Positions 8,108-16,108 of a stretch of DNA of 41,906 nucleotides are shown here, one piece after another; within the stretch, counting starts at the first letter, position 1; the number at the start of each line of letters is the position of its first letter. The translations under genes were made by a program, and so were the position numbers. The stretch covers positions 1-41,906 of the forward strand of contig VXPO01000153.1 of NCBI GenBank assembly GCA_009839505.1, read 5' to 3'. Source of the DNA: Gammaproteobacteria bacterium. Its GTDB lineage: Bacteria; Pseudomonadota; Gammaproteobacteria; Pseudomonadales; Azotimanducaceae. Below the pieces are notes generated by a model, which was given only the letters and a program-made list of their open reading frames with translations, was not told the DNA's origin and searched no databases.

Positions 8108-8575
8108 CTACGTGTCGCTTTTCTCGCTGCGCAGCCGCTGGCGGACGTTTTCCAATACCCGGCCGTAGACGTTCAATCCCCGGGTATCGCGCCCGCAGCC
8201 CCAGTAGTAGTCGTACTGGCTGGTTTCGACGATGGTCTGCTCCCCGGTGGCCAAGAGCGCCTCGGCGACTTGGGCGTGGGTACGGCACTTGGTGTACATG
8301 CCGCGGGTCATGTAGACCTCTTTGACGTCGTCCCAGTCGCGCCGCATATGCCGACGACGACGGCGCGCGAGCTTGGCGGCGCGGTCGGGATGCGGCGCCG
8401 TGCGGATGGTCTCGCGGATGCCGGGATCCTCGAACTTCATTGCGTGGTAGTAGTGCTCGACCGACGGCCAGTCGGCATCGTCGAGGCGGATGCCATGGGG
8501 CGAGTAGCTCGCCAACGGACTGTGGCTGTCCACGCGGGAGACGAGGACGGCGTCGGGATCGTGGTTGCGGAACAC
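8108..8575 (-). CDS. NADAR-family (YbiA-like) N-glycosidase
   Basis: 155 residues matching the NADAR/DUF1768 family: WPSVEHYYHAMKF, AAKLARRR, RRDWDDVKEVYM, KCRTHAQVAEALLATG, IVETSQYDYYWGCG and GLNVYGRVLENVR appear in the family order. E. coli YbiA hydrolyses riboflavin intermediates and other members remove ADP-ribose; which applies here cannot be read from sequence. The usual N-terminal FSNF/FSP element is replaced by PLASYSPHG. The start is a GTG preceded directly by a stop codon in frame. It follows the MDR oxidoreductase gene by 49 bp on the same strand and may share its transcript. Confidence 0.88.
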   Translation of the reverse strand: MFRNHDPDAVLVSRVDSHSPLASYSPHGIRLDDADWPSVEHYYHAMKFEDPGIRETIRTAPHPDRAAKLARRRRRHMRRDWDDVKEVYMTRGMYTKCRTHAQVAEALLATGEQTIVETSQYDYYWGCGRDTRGLNVYGRVLENVRQRLRSEKSDT

Positions 8576-8624
8576 TTAGCTACGGCGACGGACGCGCCGG
8601 TTGTAGGGGATCGTTGGTGGACAT

Positions 8625-9683
8625 CTAGTCCGAGACGCGCACCATCGTCTTGCCGAAGTTCCGCCCGCCGAGCATGCCGATGAATGCGTCCACGGCGGAG
8701 TCGAGACCATCGGTGATGCTCTCCCGGTACTTGAGACGCCCGGACTTGATCCAACCCGAGAGTGTCGCGAGCGCTTCTTCGGCTTCCGGGTGGCGGATGG
8801 CCAGGTTCGAGAAGCCGAAGAACGCATAGCCCTCGGTGCTGCCGTCCTTGCCGAGAACCTTGAGGCCCTCGGACTGGAGCCGCTCGAGCGGGTTCACGCG
8901 GCGGGTCTCGGGGGTTTCGTTGTAGTGGGCGATGAATCCGCAGATAGGCACGCGGGCACCGGGATTGAGGCCGGGGATCACCGCTTCGAGGACGTCGCCG
9001 CCGACATTCTCGAAGTAGATGTCGATCCCGTCCGGAGTTGCCGCCGCGAGGTCGGCGGCGAGGTTGCCCGCCTTGTAGTCGACGCACGCGTCGAAGCCGA
9101 ACTCGTCGACGCAGCAGTCGCATTTCTCTGGGCCTCCGGCAATACCCACCGCGCGGGCACCATGGATCTTGGCCAACTGACCCACGACCTGACCCACGGC
9201 GCCGCTTGCGGCGCTGACCACGACGGTTTCGCCGGCCTGGACCTTGGCGACGTTGAGCAGACCCTCGTAGGCCGTGTAGCCGGTCATGCCGAGGATGCCG
9301 AGAGCCGTCGACGGATCGCCGAGCGAGCTGTCCCATTTCTGGTTCGGTATGTACGGGTTGTTCCACTGCAGGTCCGAGGTGCCGGCGATGGAGTACTCCT
9401 GCCAGCCGTAGTAGCCGACAACTAGGTCGCCCACCTCCCATGCCGGTGCGTTGCTGTGCACGACCTCGGATAGGGTGCCGCCGATCACGGTCTTGCCGAT
9501 GTTGCCTGGCTGCCCCATGAACACGGATCGCATGTACGGGTCGAGGGTCAGCCAACGGGTCTTCAGCACCATCTGGCCGTCCTCGGGTTCGCCGAGGGTC
9601 TCCGGGACAATCTCGAAGTCCGCTGGCGTGGGCATTCCGTTGGGAAGCTGCTTCATCACGACCTTGCGGTTAGTTGTCGGCAT
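8625..9683 (-). CDS. NADP-dependent MDR oxidoreductase (CurA / prostaglandin-reductase-like)
   Basis: 352 residues of the zinc-free medium-chain dehydrogenase/reductase family that reduces enones: LDPYMRSVFMG and VGDLVVGYYGWQEY at the N-terminus, the nucleotide loop AASGAVGQVVGQLAKIHG and a C-terminal ITDGLDSAVDAFIGMLGGRNFGK. No structural-zinc cysteines are apparent in the usual positions. AAGGAGAG lies 6 bases before the ATG. It sits just downstream of a decayed toxin locus. Confidence 0.93.
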   Translation of the reverse strand: MPTTNRKVVMKQLPNGMPTPADFEIVPETLGEPEDGQMVLKTRWLTLDPYMRSVFMGQPGNIGKTVIGGTLSEVVHSNAPAWEVGDLVVGYYGWQEYSIAGTSDLQWNNPYIPNQKWDSSLGDPSTALGILGMTGYTAYEGLLNVAKVQAGETVVVSAASGAVGQVVGQLAKIHGARAVGIAGGPEKCDCCVDEFGFDACVDYKAGNLAADLAAATPDGIDIYFENVGGDVLEAVIPGLNPGARVPICGFIAHYNETPETRRVNPLERLQSEGLKVLGKDGSTEGYAFFGFSNLAIRHPEAEEALATLSGWIKSGRLKYRESITDGLDSAVDAFIGMLGGRNFGKTMVRVSD

Positions 9684-9693
9684 TGGACTCTCC

Positions 9694-9891
9694 TTAAATC
9701 AACCGGCCGGGGGTGTACCGACCTGCATCTCGAACCAATCTACGAGTTCGGCCTTCGACATTGCGCCACCCCGAGAGTCGCCTTCTCCCAGCCAGACGCC
9801 AGGGCGGCGGTAAGGAGTCGCGGCGATGGCGGCGGCGTACCTTTTGTTCGTGCAACCGGTTGATGTGGTCGACGTTGAGGAACCGGATCAT
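9694..9891 (-). pseudogene. Doc-type toxin remnant (first about 17 codons) behind AbrB antitoxin
   Basis: The ATG at 9891 overlaps the antitoxin stop as ATGA. The first 17 residues (MIRFLNVDHINRLHEQK) fit the start of death-on-curing toxins, but the rest of this frame is arginine-rich and unlike Doc, and the Fic core (HPFxxGN) is absent in all three frames. In another frame, 9699-9842, there is a plausible fragment of some other protein (GVWLGEGDSRGGA ... ELVDWFEMQVG) that I do not recognise. The locus looks like a toxin gene replaced after codon 17. Confidence 0.55.
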
Positions 9892-10115
9892 TCAGCCAAG
9901 CGACGCAGCATGTCACCGTACCGTGGTTGAAGCGCTTCGAAGGTTCGGTCCACTCCGTCGCGTCCAATGCCGGTGTGCACCGGGGTGACGATGAGTGACC
10001 CGCCAGAAACCGAGAGTTGCAGCTGGGTGTCCTCGTTGGCCCCCAGCAGTTCGAGAATGGGCTTGTCCAACACGAGCGCCTGACTGTTGCCGTGGCGTTG
10101 CAGGGTTTTGATCAC
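9888..10115 (-). CDS. AbrB/MazE-type antitoxin of a decayed Doc module
   Basis: 75 residues with the AbrB-type hairpin MIKTLQRHGNSQALVLDKPILELLG and a C-terminal RYGDMLRRLAE. This variety of AbrB antitoxin is commonly encoded directly upstream of a death-on-curing (Doc/Fic) toxin (established association). Here the following toxin gene starts with the usual ATGA overlap but degenerates after about 17 codons. The start codon is GTG or ATG-adjacent at 10115. A tandem 11-bp repeat 16 bp upstream may be its operator. Confidence 0.82.
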   Translation of the reverse strand: MIKTLQRHGNSQALVLDKPILELLGANEDTQLQLSVSGGSLIVTPVHTGIGRDGVDRTFEALQPRYGDMLRRLAE

Positions 10116-10130
10116 GTCCGGCCCTTAGGT

Positions 10131-10152
10131 TAGAACGAAGTTATAACGAAGT
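10131..10152. repeat. Tandem 11-bp repeat upstream of the AbrB/Doc locus
   Basis: TAGAACGAAGT (10131-10141) and TATAACGAAGT (10142-10152) are directly adjacent with 10 of 11 bases identical. Located 16 bp before the antitoxin start, they are positioned as an autoregulatory operator. On the minus strand the second half contains TATAAC, a possible -10 element. Confidence 0.6.
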
Positions 10153-10203
10153 ATGGTGCCACTCGGGTTCCGTGTGTTGACGCAGCGCCGCGCGCGAATG
10201 GTC

Positions 10204-11280
10204 TTACCGGCCGCCGGCGATGGCGGCGCGGATCGTCTCGGGGGGCGCGTCGCTGGTCACCGTGACTTGGCCGATTCCGTCGCACACTACGAGCCGGATA
10301 CGACCGTCCACCACTTTCTTGTCCATGCCCATGGCGTCCAGCATGGCGGCGGGGTCGACGGTCATCGCTGTCGGTAGACCCGCGCGTTCGACAAGCCGGC
10401 GAACCCGGTCGGCGGCGTCGGTCGTGCTGCGGCCGAGGCGCTGCGAGAGGTCCATGGCCATGATCATGCCCACGGCCACGGCCTCGCCATGGAGCACCTG
10501 GTCGTAGCCGGTCACCGCCTCGATGGCGTGGCCGAATGTGTGGCCGAAGTTCAGGATCGCCCGGCGCCCCTGCTCGCGCTCGTCGTCGGCAACCACCTCC
10601 GCCTTGATCTCGCAAGACCGGCGAACGGCGTGGACGAGCGGCAACGGCTTCCGTTCCAACAGAACCTCGATGTGCGACTCGAGCCATGCCAAGAACGCCG
10701 CATCGGCGATGACGCCGTACTTGATGACCTCGGCGAGTCCGGCGCGAAACTCGCGTTCCGGCAGCGTGGCGAGCAGGGCCACGTCCGCGATCACCGCGCG
10801 CGGTTGGTGGAAGGCGCCGATCAGGTTCTTGCCGGATGCGTGGTTGACCGCTGTCTTGCCGCCCACGGAGGAGTCCACGAGGGCCAGCAATGTCGTTGGA
10901 ATCTGTACGAGTCCGACGCCCCGCTGGTAGGTGGCCGCGGCGAATCCGGCGACGTCGCCGACGACCCCCCCACCGAACGCCACCACGGTAGTCGTGCGGT
11001 TGTGGCGCTTGGCGATCAGCTCGTCGAGGATCGCCGCGTAGGTGTCGAGGGTCTTGAACGGTTCGCCGTCGCCGATCTCGACGACATCGACCTGCTCGGT
11101 GGAGGACAGGCTGGCGCGCAGCTTGCCGAGATGGAGACGGGCGACCGCCGTGTTGGTGACGACGAGTGCCTGGGTACCGGCGAACGGTTCCAGCAGAGCG
11201 GGGGACCCGAGCAGACCATCACCCAGCAGGATCGGATACGCCCGTCCGTCGGGCAGGGCGACTTCGACTTGCTGGCTCAT
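10204..11280 (-). CDS. aroB: 3-dehydroquinate synthase
   Basis: 358 residues; converts DAHP to 3-dehydroquinate, step 2 of the shikimate pathway, using NAD and a divalent metal. Visible signatures are VAFGGGVVGDVAGFAAATYQ (NAD-binding), VDSSVGGKTAVNH, NLIGAFHQP, and the metal-binding LNFGHTFGHAIEA. The ATG overlaps the aroK stop codon by four bases (ATGA), so the two are translationally coupled. The pilMNOPQ-aroK-aroB order is conserved in gammaproteobacteria. Confidence 0.98.
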   Translation of the reverse strand: MSQQVEVALPDGRAYPILLGDGLLGSPALLEPFAGTQALVVTNTAVARLHLGKLRASLSSTEQVDVVEIGDGEPFKTLDTYAAILDELIAKRHNRTTTVVAFGGGVVGDVAGFAAATYQRGVGLVQIPTTLLALVDSSVGGKTAVNHASGKNLIGAFHQPRAVIADVALLATLPEREFRAGLAEVIKYGVIADAAFLAWLESHIEVLLERKPLPLVHAVRRSCEIKAEVVADDEREQGRRAILNFGHTFGHAIEAVTGYDQVLHGEAVAVGMIMAMDLSQRLGRSTTDAADRVRRLVERAGLPTAMTVDPAAMLDAMGMDKKVVDGRIRLVVCDGIGQVTVTSDAPPETIRAAIAGGR

Positions 11281-11822
11281 GACAGTACCTGTCCCTTGGG
11301 AATCAGCCCCTCGTCGTGTAGCCGGTCGAGGACTTCCGCGGCGATGGCTTTTGGCGGCCGCTGATCGACGTCGATCAGCAGATGCGCTGCAGACTCGTAG
11401 AGGGGCTCCCGTTCGGCGATGAGTGTCTCGATCCGCTGCCGGACATTGTCCACCTTCAGGAGCGGGCGGCGGTGATCGCCTTCGGTGCGGTCGACCAGCA
11501 GATCGACGGAGCCCTTGAGGTACAAGACCGTTCCCCGGTCGCGCAGTCGTGCCCGGTTGTGTTTGCGCAACACCGCGCCACCGCCGGTCGCGAGCACGAC
11601 GCCGTCGCGCGCGCAGAGTTCGTCGATGACTTGCTGCTCGCGGTCGCGGAAGCCTTCTTCGCCCTCCAGCTCGAAGATCCAGGAAATATCCGCCCCGGCC
11701 CGTTGCTCGATGACCTGGTCGGTGTCGTGGAACTTAAGCCCGAGCCGTGATGCGAGATGGCGCCCGATGGTGGTCTTGCCGACAGCCATCATGCCGACGA
11801 GGTATAGGTTCTGGGGCGTCAT
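11277..11822 (-). CDS. aroK: Shikimate kinase
   Basis: 181 residues; phosphorylates shikimate at the 3-hydroxyl with ATP. The P-loop is GMMAVGKT (10-17), where many homologues have GPMGAGKS; the shikimate-binding D-T-D (33-35) and ATGGGAVLR and the lid Arg-rich RRPLL are present. AGAGGA stands 8 bases before the ATG. It lies 24 bases after pilQ and overlaps aroB by four bases. Confidence 0.97.
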   Translation of the reverse strand: MTPQNLYLVGMMAVGKTTIGRHLASRLGLKFHDTDQVIEQRAGADISWIFELEGEEGFRDREQQVIDELCARDGVVLATGGGAVLRKHNRARLRDRGTVLYLKGSVDLLVDRTEGDHRRPLLKVDNVRQRIETLIAEREPLYESAAHLLIDVDQRPPKAIAAEVLDRLHDEGLIPKGQVLS

Positions 11823-11846
11823 GGTCCGTTTCCTCTTGACCGCACC

Positions 11847-13142
11847 TTAACCCGCGTGTCCAGCGTGTGCCACGCGGCTTTCGCTCGTCTCGGCGATGAC
11901 CGACGGTGTGATGAACACGAACAGCTCCTGCTTGTCGTCCCGCGCGAGCCTCCGCTGGAACAGGCGCCCGACCAGCGGCAGGTCGCCGAGCAGCGGTGTC
12001 CGCGTGCTCGTCTGGTGGCGGTCGGTCTGGAAGATCCCACCGAGAACGACGGTCTGGCCGTCGTCCACCAGCACCTGGGTCGAGATGCGCGTGGTGTTGA
12101 TGCTGGGCACGCCGTGGAAGATGCGTCCGATCGTGTCCTGCTTGACGGTGAGGTCCATCACGATGCGGTCGTTCGGCGTGATCCGCGGTGTGACCTCGAG
12201 CTGCAGCACGGCATCCTTGAAGGCGATGGAAGTCGCTCCCGACTTCGTCGCCTGCTGGAACGGAACCTCGACGCCGGACTCTATGGTCGCCGGGCGCTTG
12301 TCCGCGGTGACGACCTTGGGTCGCGCCACAATCTCGGCGCGACCGTCGGCGGCGAGCGCTGAGAGCTCCAGGTCGAGTTGATAGTCGGCCTTGGTGATGT
12401 GGGCACCCCCGAAGCGGAGTCCCAGCTCCTCCGAGAAGTTGCTGTTGGCGTTGACGATGCGTGCCTCGATTTGTACTTGGCGGACGGGAACATCGAGCTC
12501 GGCAACAAGCTGCTTGAATGCCGTGAGATTGTCCGCCGTGTCGGTGAGGATCACGGAATTCGTCCGCGGGTCCACCAGGACTCGGCCGCGTTCCGAGAGC
12601 GTCGCAGCGCCGCCGTCTTCCGTCAGCAGGGCGGAAAGTGCGCCAGCGTCGGCGTAGCGTATGCGGACGAACTCGGTGGTAAGCGGTGCCAGTCCCGCGC
12701 GTTCCTTGAGGCGTTCGAGTTGCAATCTCTCGCGTTCCGCGAGCTCCTCGGCGGGCGCGACCAGAAGCACCGTGCCGGTCAGGCGCTTGTCGAGGCCATT
12801 GATGGCGAGGACGAGATTCAGCACCTCGTGCCACGGGACGTCCTGTAGATGTAGCGTCATGTTCCCCGTGACCCCCTCTCCGGCGACGAGGTTCAACCCG
12901 GCCAAGTCGGCGAGCAGGTGCAGCACCGTGCGTACCTCCACATCCTGGAGATTCAGGCTGACGCGTTCGCCCGCGTGGCCGTCGGCATCCTGGCTGGATG
13001 ACACGTCACCCTCCGAGGCATCGGCGAGTACCGCGAACCCGGCGAGCGCAAGCGGCGCCATCCTGACGCAAAGCGAAGCGATGGCGCGTCGTTGCCGACG
13101 CGGTCGGGGGCGGCTCTGCGGCGCTGCGGAATTCGTCCTCAA
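11847..13142 (-). CDS. pilQ: Type IV pilus secretin PilQ (short form, no AMIN domain)
   Basis: 431 residues; forms the outer-membrane pore for the type IV pilus. A basic N-terminus and hydrophobic stretch (MAPLALAGFAVLADA) act as signal peptide; an STN/N0 domain follows (SLNLQDVEVRTVLHLLADLAGLNLV, in parts), an N1 domain, and the secretin beta domain ending GDLPLVGRLFQRR and ELFVFITPSVI. Typical PilQ is about 700 residues with AMIN repeats, missing here. The TTG start at 13142 has AGGAGG 10 bases upstream (inside the end of pilP); an ATG at 13061 is the alternative. The 27 codons between them overlap a diverged copy of the dispersed repeat. Confidence 0.93.
   Translation of the reverse strand: MRTNSAAPQSRPRPRRQRRAIASLCVRMAPLALAGFAVLADASEGDVSSSQDADGHAGERVSLNLQDVEVRTVLHLLADLAGLNLVAGEGVTGNMTLHLQDVPWHEVLNLVLAINGLDKRLTGTVLLVAPAEELAERERLQLERLKERAGLAPLTTEFVRIRYADAGALSALLTEDGGAATLSERGRVLVDPRTNSVILTDTADNLTAFKQLVAELDVPVRQVQIEARIVNANSNFSEELGLRFGGAHITKADYQLDLELSALAADGRAEIVARPKVVTADKRPATIESGVEVPFQQATKSGATSIAFKDAVLQLEVTPRITPNDRIVMDLTVKQDTIGRIFHGVPSINTTRISTQVLVDDGQTVVLGGIFQTDRHQTSTRTPLLGDLPLVGRLFQRRLARDDKQELFVFITPSVIAETSESRVAHAGHAG
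13050..13135 (-). repeat. Diverged copy of the stop-codon repeat at the start of pilQ
   Basis: On the minus strand the segment GCAGCGCCGCAGAGCCGCCC is alignable to TAGCGCCCCAAAGCCGTCCC of the repeat, and further downstream come GCTTCGCTTTGCGTC and an 8-bp inverted pair GCGCCATC / GATGGCGC. It lies directly after the pilP stop, the position the other copies occupy relative to gene ends. Homology is inferred from about 18 matches in 22 aligned bases. Confidence 0.4.
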
Positions 13143-13145
13143 GGT

Positions 13146-13799
13146 TCAGGATCCTCCTGCGTCGTTTGCAGCCGGGTCGTCGGTCTCCATGGCAAGTGAC
13201 CGCGGCCGACGACGCCATCCGGTACCGTCGGCGACCAGTTCGACGAACTCCACCCGATCATCGTGGACGGTCACGATGCGGCCGTGGTCTCGACCCAGGT
13301 AGTCGCCGGTGGTCGCCGGGTACGTCCGACCGTTCGGGTCGCGGACAAGCGCGTAGAGCGAACCGCGGCCGGCCAGGGTGCCCACCATCTGCAGACGCCC
13401 CACGGGATGCTGTTCGAGTGGCTCGGGGATGCGACTTGGATCTGGACCGTCCGCCTGCGGAGTCCCTGCCGCCGACCGGGACATCCGCTCGAACGGATTG
13501 CGTGCGACAACCATCGTCGCCGCCGGCACGGCGTCGTGAGCGTCTTCCATCGCCACGGTCTCCAGCATCCCGTCCGACGGCGCGAGCTCGACGAACGTGT
13601 GGAGGTCGTCAAGGCTGTCGTCCGCGCAACCGGCCAGGGCTAGGACGAGAGCAAACCCACAAGGGAAACCGCGCGTCCGAGCCCGCGCGCGGTCGTCGCC
13701 TGTGCTGTCCTCGCCCGTGTGCTCGCGGCCGCCCCGTCGGCACGGACGGGCGTGAACACTGCCGTCCCGACGCGCCCATCGCTGTCCTATGGCGATCAT
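13146..13799 (-). CDS. pilP: Type IV pilus inner-membrane lipoprotein PilP
   Basis: 217 residues. A lipobox (LALAGC, Cys58) anchors it in the inner membrane; the C-terminal beta domain (GRLQMVGTLAGRGSLYALVRDPNGRTYPATTGDYLGRDHG in parts) is the HR region that contacts PilQ and PilNO. The ATG overlaps the pilO stop as ATGA, but this leaves 40 arginine-rich residues before the hydrophobic core, far longer than a normal signal peptide n-region; a rare start nearer the lipobox is possible. Confidence 0.9.
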   Translation of the reverse strand: MIAIGQRWARRDGSVHARPCRRGGREHTGEDSTGDDRARARTRGFPCGFALVLALAGCADDSLDDLHTFVELAPSDGMLETVAMEDAHDAVPAATMVVARNPFERMSRSAAGTPQADGPDPSRIPEPLEQHPVGRLQMVGTLAGRGSLYALVRDPNGRTYPATTGDYLGRDHGRIVTVHDDRVEFVELVADGTGWRRRPRSLAMETDDPAANDAGGS

Positions 13800-14410
13800 C
13801 CGGGCAACCCGGAGGATTGATCGGACTCGGTTTCTTCGCTGTTGCGGTATGTCCTCGCCTCGATGGACAGCACGAGATCCCCCGGGCCCGTTCGTGGGAC
13901 CAGGACGAAGTCGTGGAGCGTGACTCGCCGCGTCAGCCCTGCGATGGCGCCCGCGAACGCGGCCAGGTCGGCGTAGTCACCGCCGACGGTTATGGCGATC
14001 GGCAGCTCGAGGTAGAGGTCGGCGCGGCGTTCGTCGCCGAGGTCCATGCCCTCGATCACTAGGCGGTTGGTGATGGCTGCGTAGCTGATGTCGTCAATCA
14101 GGCCCGGGATCTCCGTATCGCGCGGCAACCGCTGCATCACGCCTGCAAGTGCGGCAACCGCGTGGTCGTGTTCGGCACGATGGACGTCGAGACTGGCGGC
14201 GCGGTCTCGCTTGCTGTCGAACTCGTTGCGAAGCGCTTGCTCACGCGACTCCGCCCGCGCAAGTTCGCTGCGTTTGTCGGCGAGCACCAGGAGGTACCCG
14301 AGCCCCAACACGGCGACCGCGACGAGGGCGAAACACAACGCCCTCACGGCAACGGGCCAGGATCCGGGATCGCCGAGGTCGAGGTCGGTCAGGTCCATCG
14401 ACAGGTCCAT
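13796..14410 (-). CDS. pilO: Type IV pilus alignment protein PilO
   Basis: 204 residues with one N-terminal transmembrane segment (VRALCFALVAVAVLGLGYLLVL), a coiled coil (about 50-100) and a ferredoxin-like C-terminal domain. It heterodimerises with PilN in the inner membrane, linking PilM to PilP and the secretin. The start is 3 bases after the pilN stop and the end overlaps pilP by four bases. Confidence 0.95.
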   Translation of the reverse strand: MDLSMDLTDLDLGDPGSWPVAVRALCFALVAVAVLGLGYLLVLADKRSELARAESREQALRNEFDSKRDRAASLDVHRAEHDHAVAALAGVMQRLPRDTEIPGLIDDISYAAITNRLVIEGMDLGDERRADLYLELPIAITVGGDYADLAAFAGAIAGLTRRVTLHDFVLVPRTGPGDLVLSIEARTYRNSEETESDQSSGLPG

Positions 14411-14413
14411 CGG

Positions 14414-14971
14414 CTACGCTCCGCGGTCGTCGGTGGTGAAAGTGAGTTCGAAAGTCACCGCCTGGGTGTCGACCGCATCCGGGTCCGCCTTCTCGATACT
14501 CTTGAGCAGCGGCGTGTCGAAGGCGTCTGAATCTTGGAGATTGCGCATCATTGCCGCGATCTGATCGTTGGACTCGGCCGCGCCTTGGGCGGCGATCAGC
14601 CGTCCACGTCGCGCGACCGACGTGTAGTAGGCGCCCGGGACGGCGGTCCTCGCGAGCTCGTCGAAAATGCGACGCGTGTTCGATCCGCCCCAGAGCTGCT
14701 CCTCGAGGGTGCGCCACCGCTCGACGACCCTGTCCCGGCGAACGAGAAGCTCCTCAAGCTCGGCAATCCGTTCGTCGAGATCACCGATTCTCGAAGCAAG
14801 GAATCGGTTGCGCTGCTCCTGTTGGCCGATGGAAGCGTTCAGGCTCGCACCGGCTAGGGCGACGACAACAACCGTCGCAGCTGCGGCGAGCCCGAGTGCA
14901 CCGAAGAACCTGCGTTTGCGGCGTTCGCGTGCCCACTCGCGCCAGGGCAGCAGGTTGATGCGCACGGTCAT
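14414..14971 (-). CDS. pilN: Type IV pilus assembly protein PilN
   Basis: 185 residues beginning with the cytoplasmic INLLPWRE motif that docks into PilM, then a transmembrane segment (about 22-45), a coiled coil and a PilN ferredoxin-like domain. The ATG overlaps the pilM stop as ATGA. Confidence 0.96.
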   Translation of the reverse strand: MTVRINLLPWREWARERRKRRFFGALGLAAAATVVVVALAGASLNASIGQQEQRNRFLASRIGDLDERIAELEELLVRRDRVVERWRTLEEQLWGGSNTRRIFDELARTAVPGAYYTSVARRGRLIAAQGAAESNDQIAAMMRNLQDSDAFDTPLLKSIEKADPDAVDTQAVTFELTFTTDDRGA

Positions 14972-15942
14972 CGCGTCCCATCCTTTACGAAACCCCGGAG
15001 CGCGAGACCCGTTGCCGTCAGCAGTGCGGGGGCGTGCTCCACCAGGGACTCGGACCCGATGCGCCTGGAAACCGTCATGCGGGCGAACGGATTGACGGTC
15101 GCCACCGGCAGTCGAACGTGGTCCGCTACCAGCGCGGCGAATTCGCGGGACGAAGCCGCTCCGCCGGCAAGCAGCAACTGGTTGATCGTCTCGGTCCGGC
15201 TTGAGAGAGCCACGACGCGCAGCAGCCGTGCGATGAGGCGCAGCAGGTCGGTCTTGTCGGCGCTGCTCGAGCCGAGATCGAATGGTTCCTCCTGGCTGTT
15301 GACCGACCCATCGCCGAAGACCAGCAGCATCGTCGTCGTGGCGCTACCAATGTCGACCACCGCCACCGGCACCTCAGCGGGAGCGATATGCGCCACGGCG
15401 CGAACCACGGCGTAACGCGGCACGTCCGCGACGTGGAGCCTCAGACCGGCGTGCTCGATGGCCTCGCGTTGACGGGCTACGTGTTCGAGGCGACAGGCGG
15501 CGACATGCACTTCGACCTTCGCCGGGTCGTCCAGCGCGAGTTGCAGCGGTTCGAAATCAATGGCCATGTCCTCAGCGGGGAACGGCATCTGGCTTGCGGC
15601 TTCGCGGGCCACGGCCTCGACCAGTGCGCCGTCATCCAGCGAGGCATCCAGGTTCAGTGTCCTGACGCTGACCTCGGAGTTTGCGACCCCTACCGTGGTG
15701 CGCCGTGTTCTTGTTCTGGCCCGCTGGCAGGCCCGCCGGATGGCGGCACCTACCGCTTCGGAGTCGTGGACGCTGCCACGGACCACGCTTCCCGGGGGTA
15801 CGGGCTCGAGGGCGAATGTGTCGAGGCGGTACGAGTCCCGCCGACACGACAGTTCGACGACCTTGACGGCGGCCGAACCGATGTCGATGCCGAGCCTGCT
15901 CCCTGAAGCGGACAGGCTCGCTGCGAACCCGCTGGTGAACAT
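14968..15942 (-). CDS. pilM: Type IV pilus assembly ATPase-like protein PilM
   Basis: 324 residues of the FtsA/actin-like fold, cytoplasmic partner of PilN. Nucleotide-binding motifs are LGIDIGSAAVKVVEL, VAVVDIGSATTTMLLVFGDG and LLLAGGAA near the C-terminus. The ATG at 15942 places the first phosphate-binding strand about 18 residues in, as in homologues; longer in-frame extensions have no pilus-like sequence. It is the first gene of pilMNOPQ-aroKB and is divergent from the PBP1A gene, as in Pseudomonas and Escherichia. Confidence 0.95.
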   Translation of the reverse strand: MFTSGFAASLSASGSRLGIDIGSAAVKVVELSCRRDSYRLDTFALEPVPPGSVVRGSVHDSEAVGAAIRRACQRARTRTRRTTVGVANSEVSVRTLNLDASLDDGALVEAVAREAASQMPFPAEDMAIDFEPLQLALDDPAKVEVHVAACRLEHVARQREAIEHAGLRLHVADVPRYAVVRAVAHIAPAEVPVAVVDIGSATTTMLLVFGDGSVNSQEEPFDLGSSSADKTDLLRLIARLLRVVALSSRTETINQLLLAGGAASSREFAALVADHVRLPVATVNPFARMTVSRRIGSESLVEHAPALLTATGLALRGFVKDGTR

Positions 15943-16108
15943 TGTCACTGGTGGACTCTCGCCTGGGAGGATCGAAGGTGGGCATTGTCGCCTTGGGAGG
16001 GTTGGCAGTCTGTGCGAGATCACTGCCTTTCGTGTCAGTCGTTGACCATGCCGCTGGCCGGTTGGGCGGGTTTGACACGTACTTCCCGTGGGGGCAACGT
16101 TGCCGCCG

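Noticed and set aside
10131-10155. Resemblance of ATAACTTCGT on the minus strand to a loxP half site
   Set aside because: The repeats are direct, not inverted around an 8-bp spacer, and no Cre-like gene is near; a short-motif coincidence.
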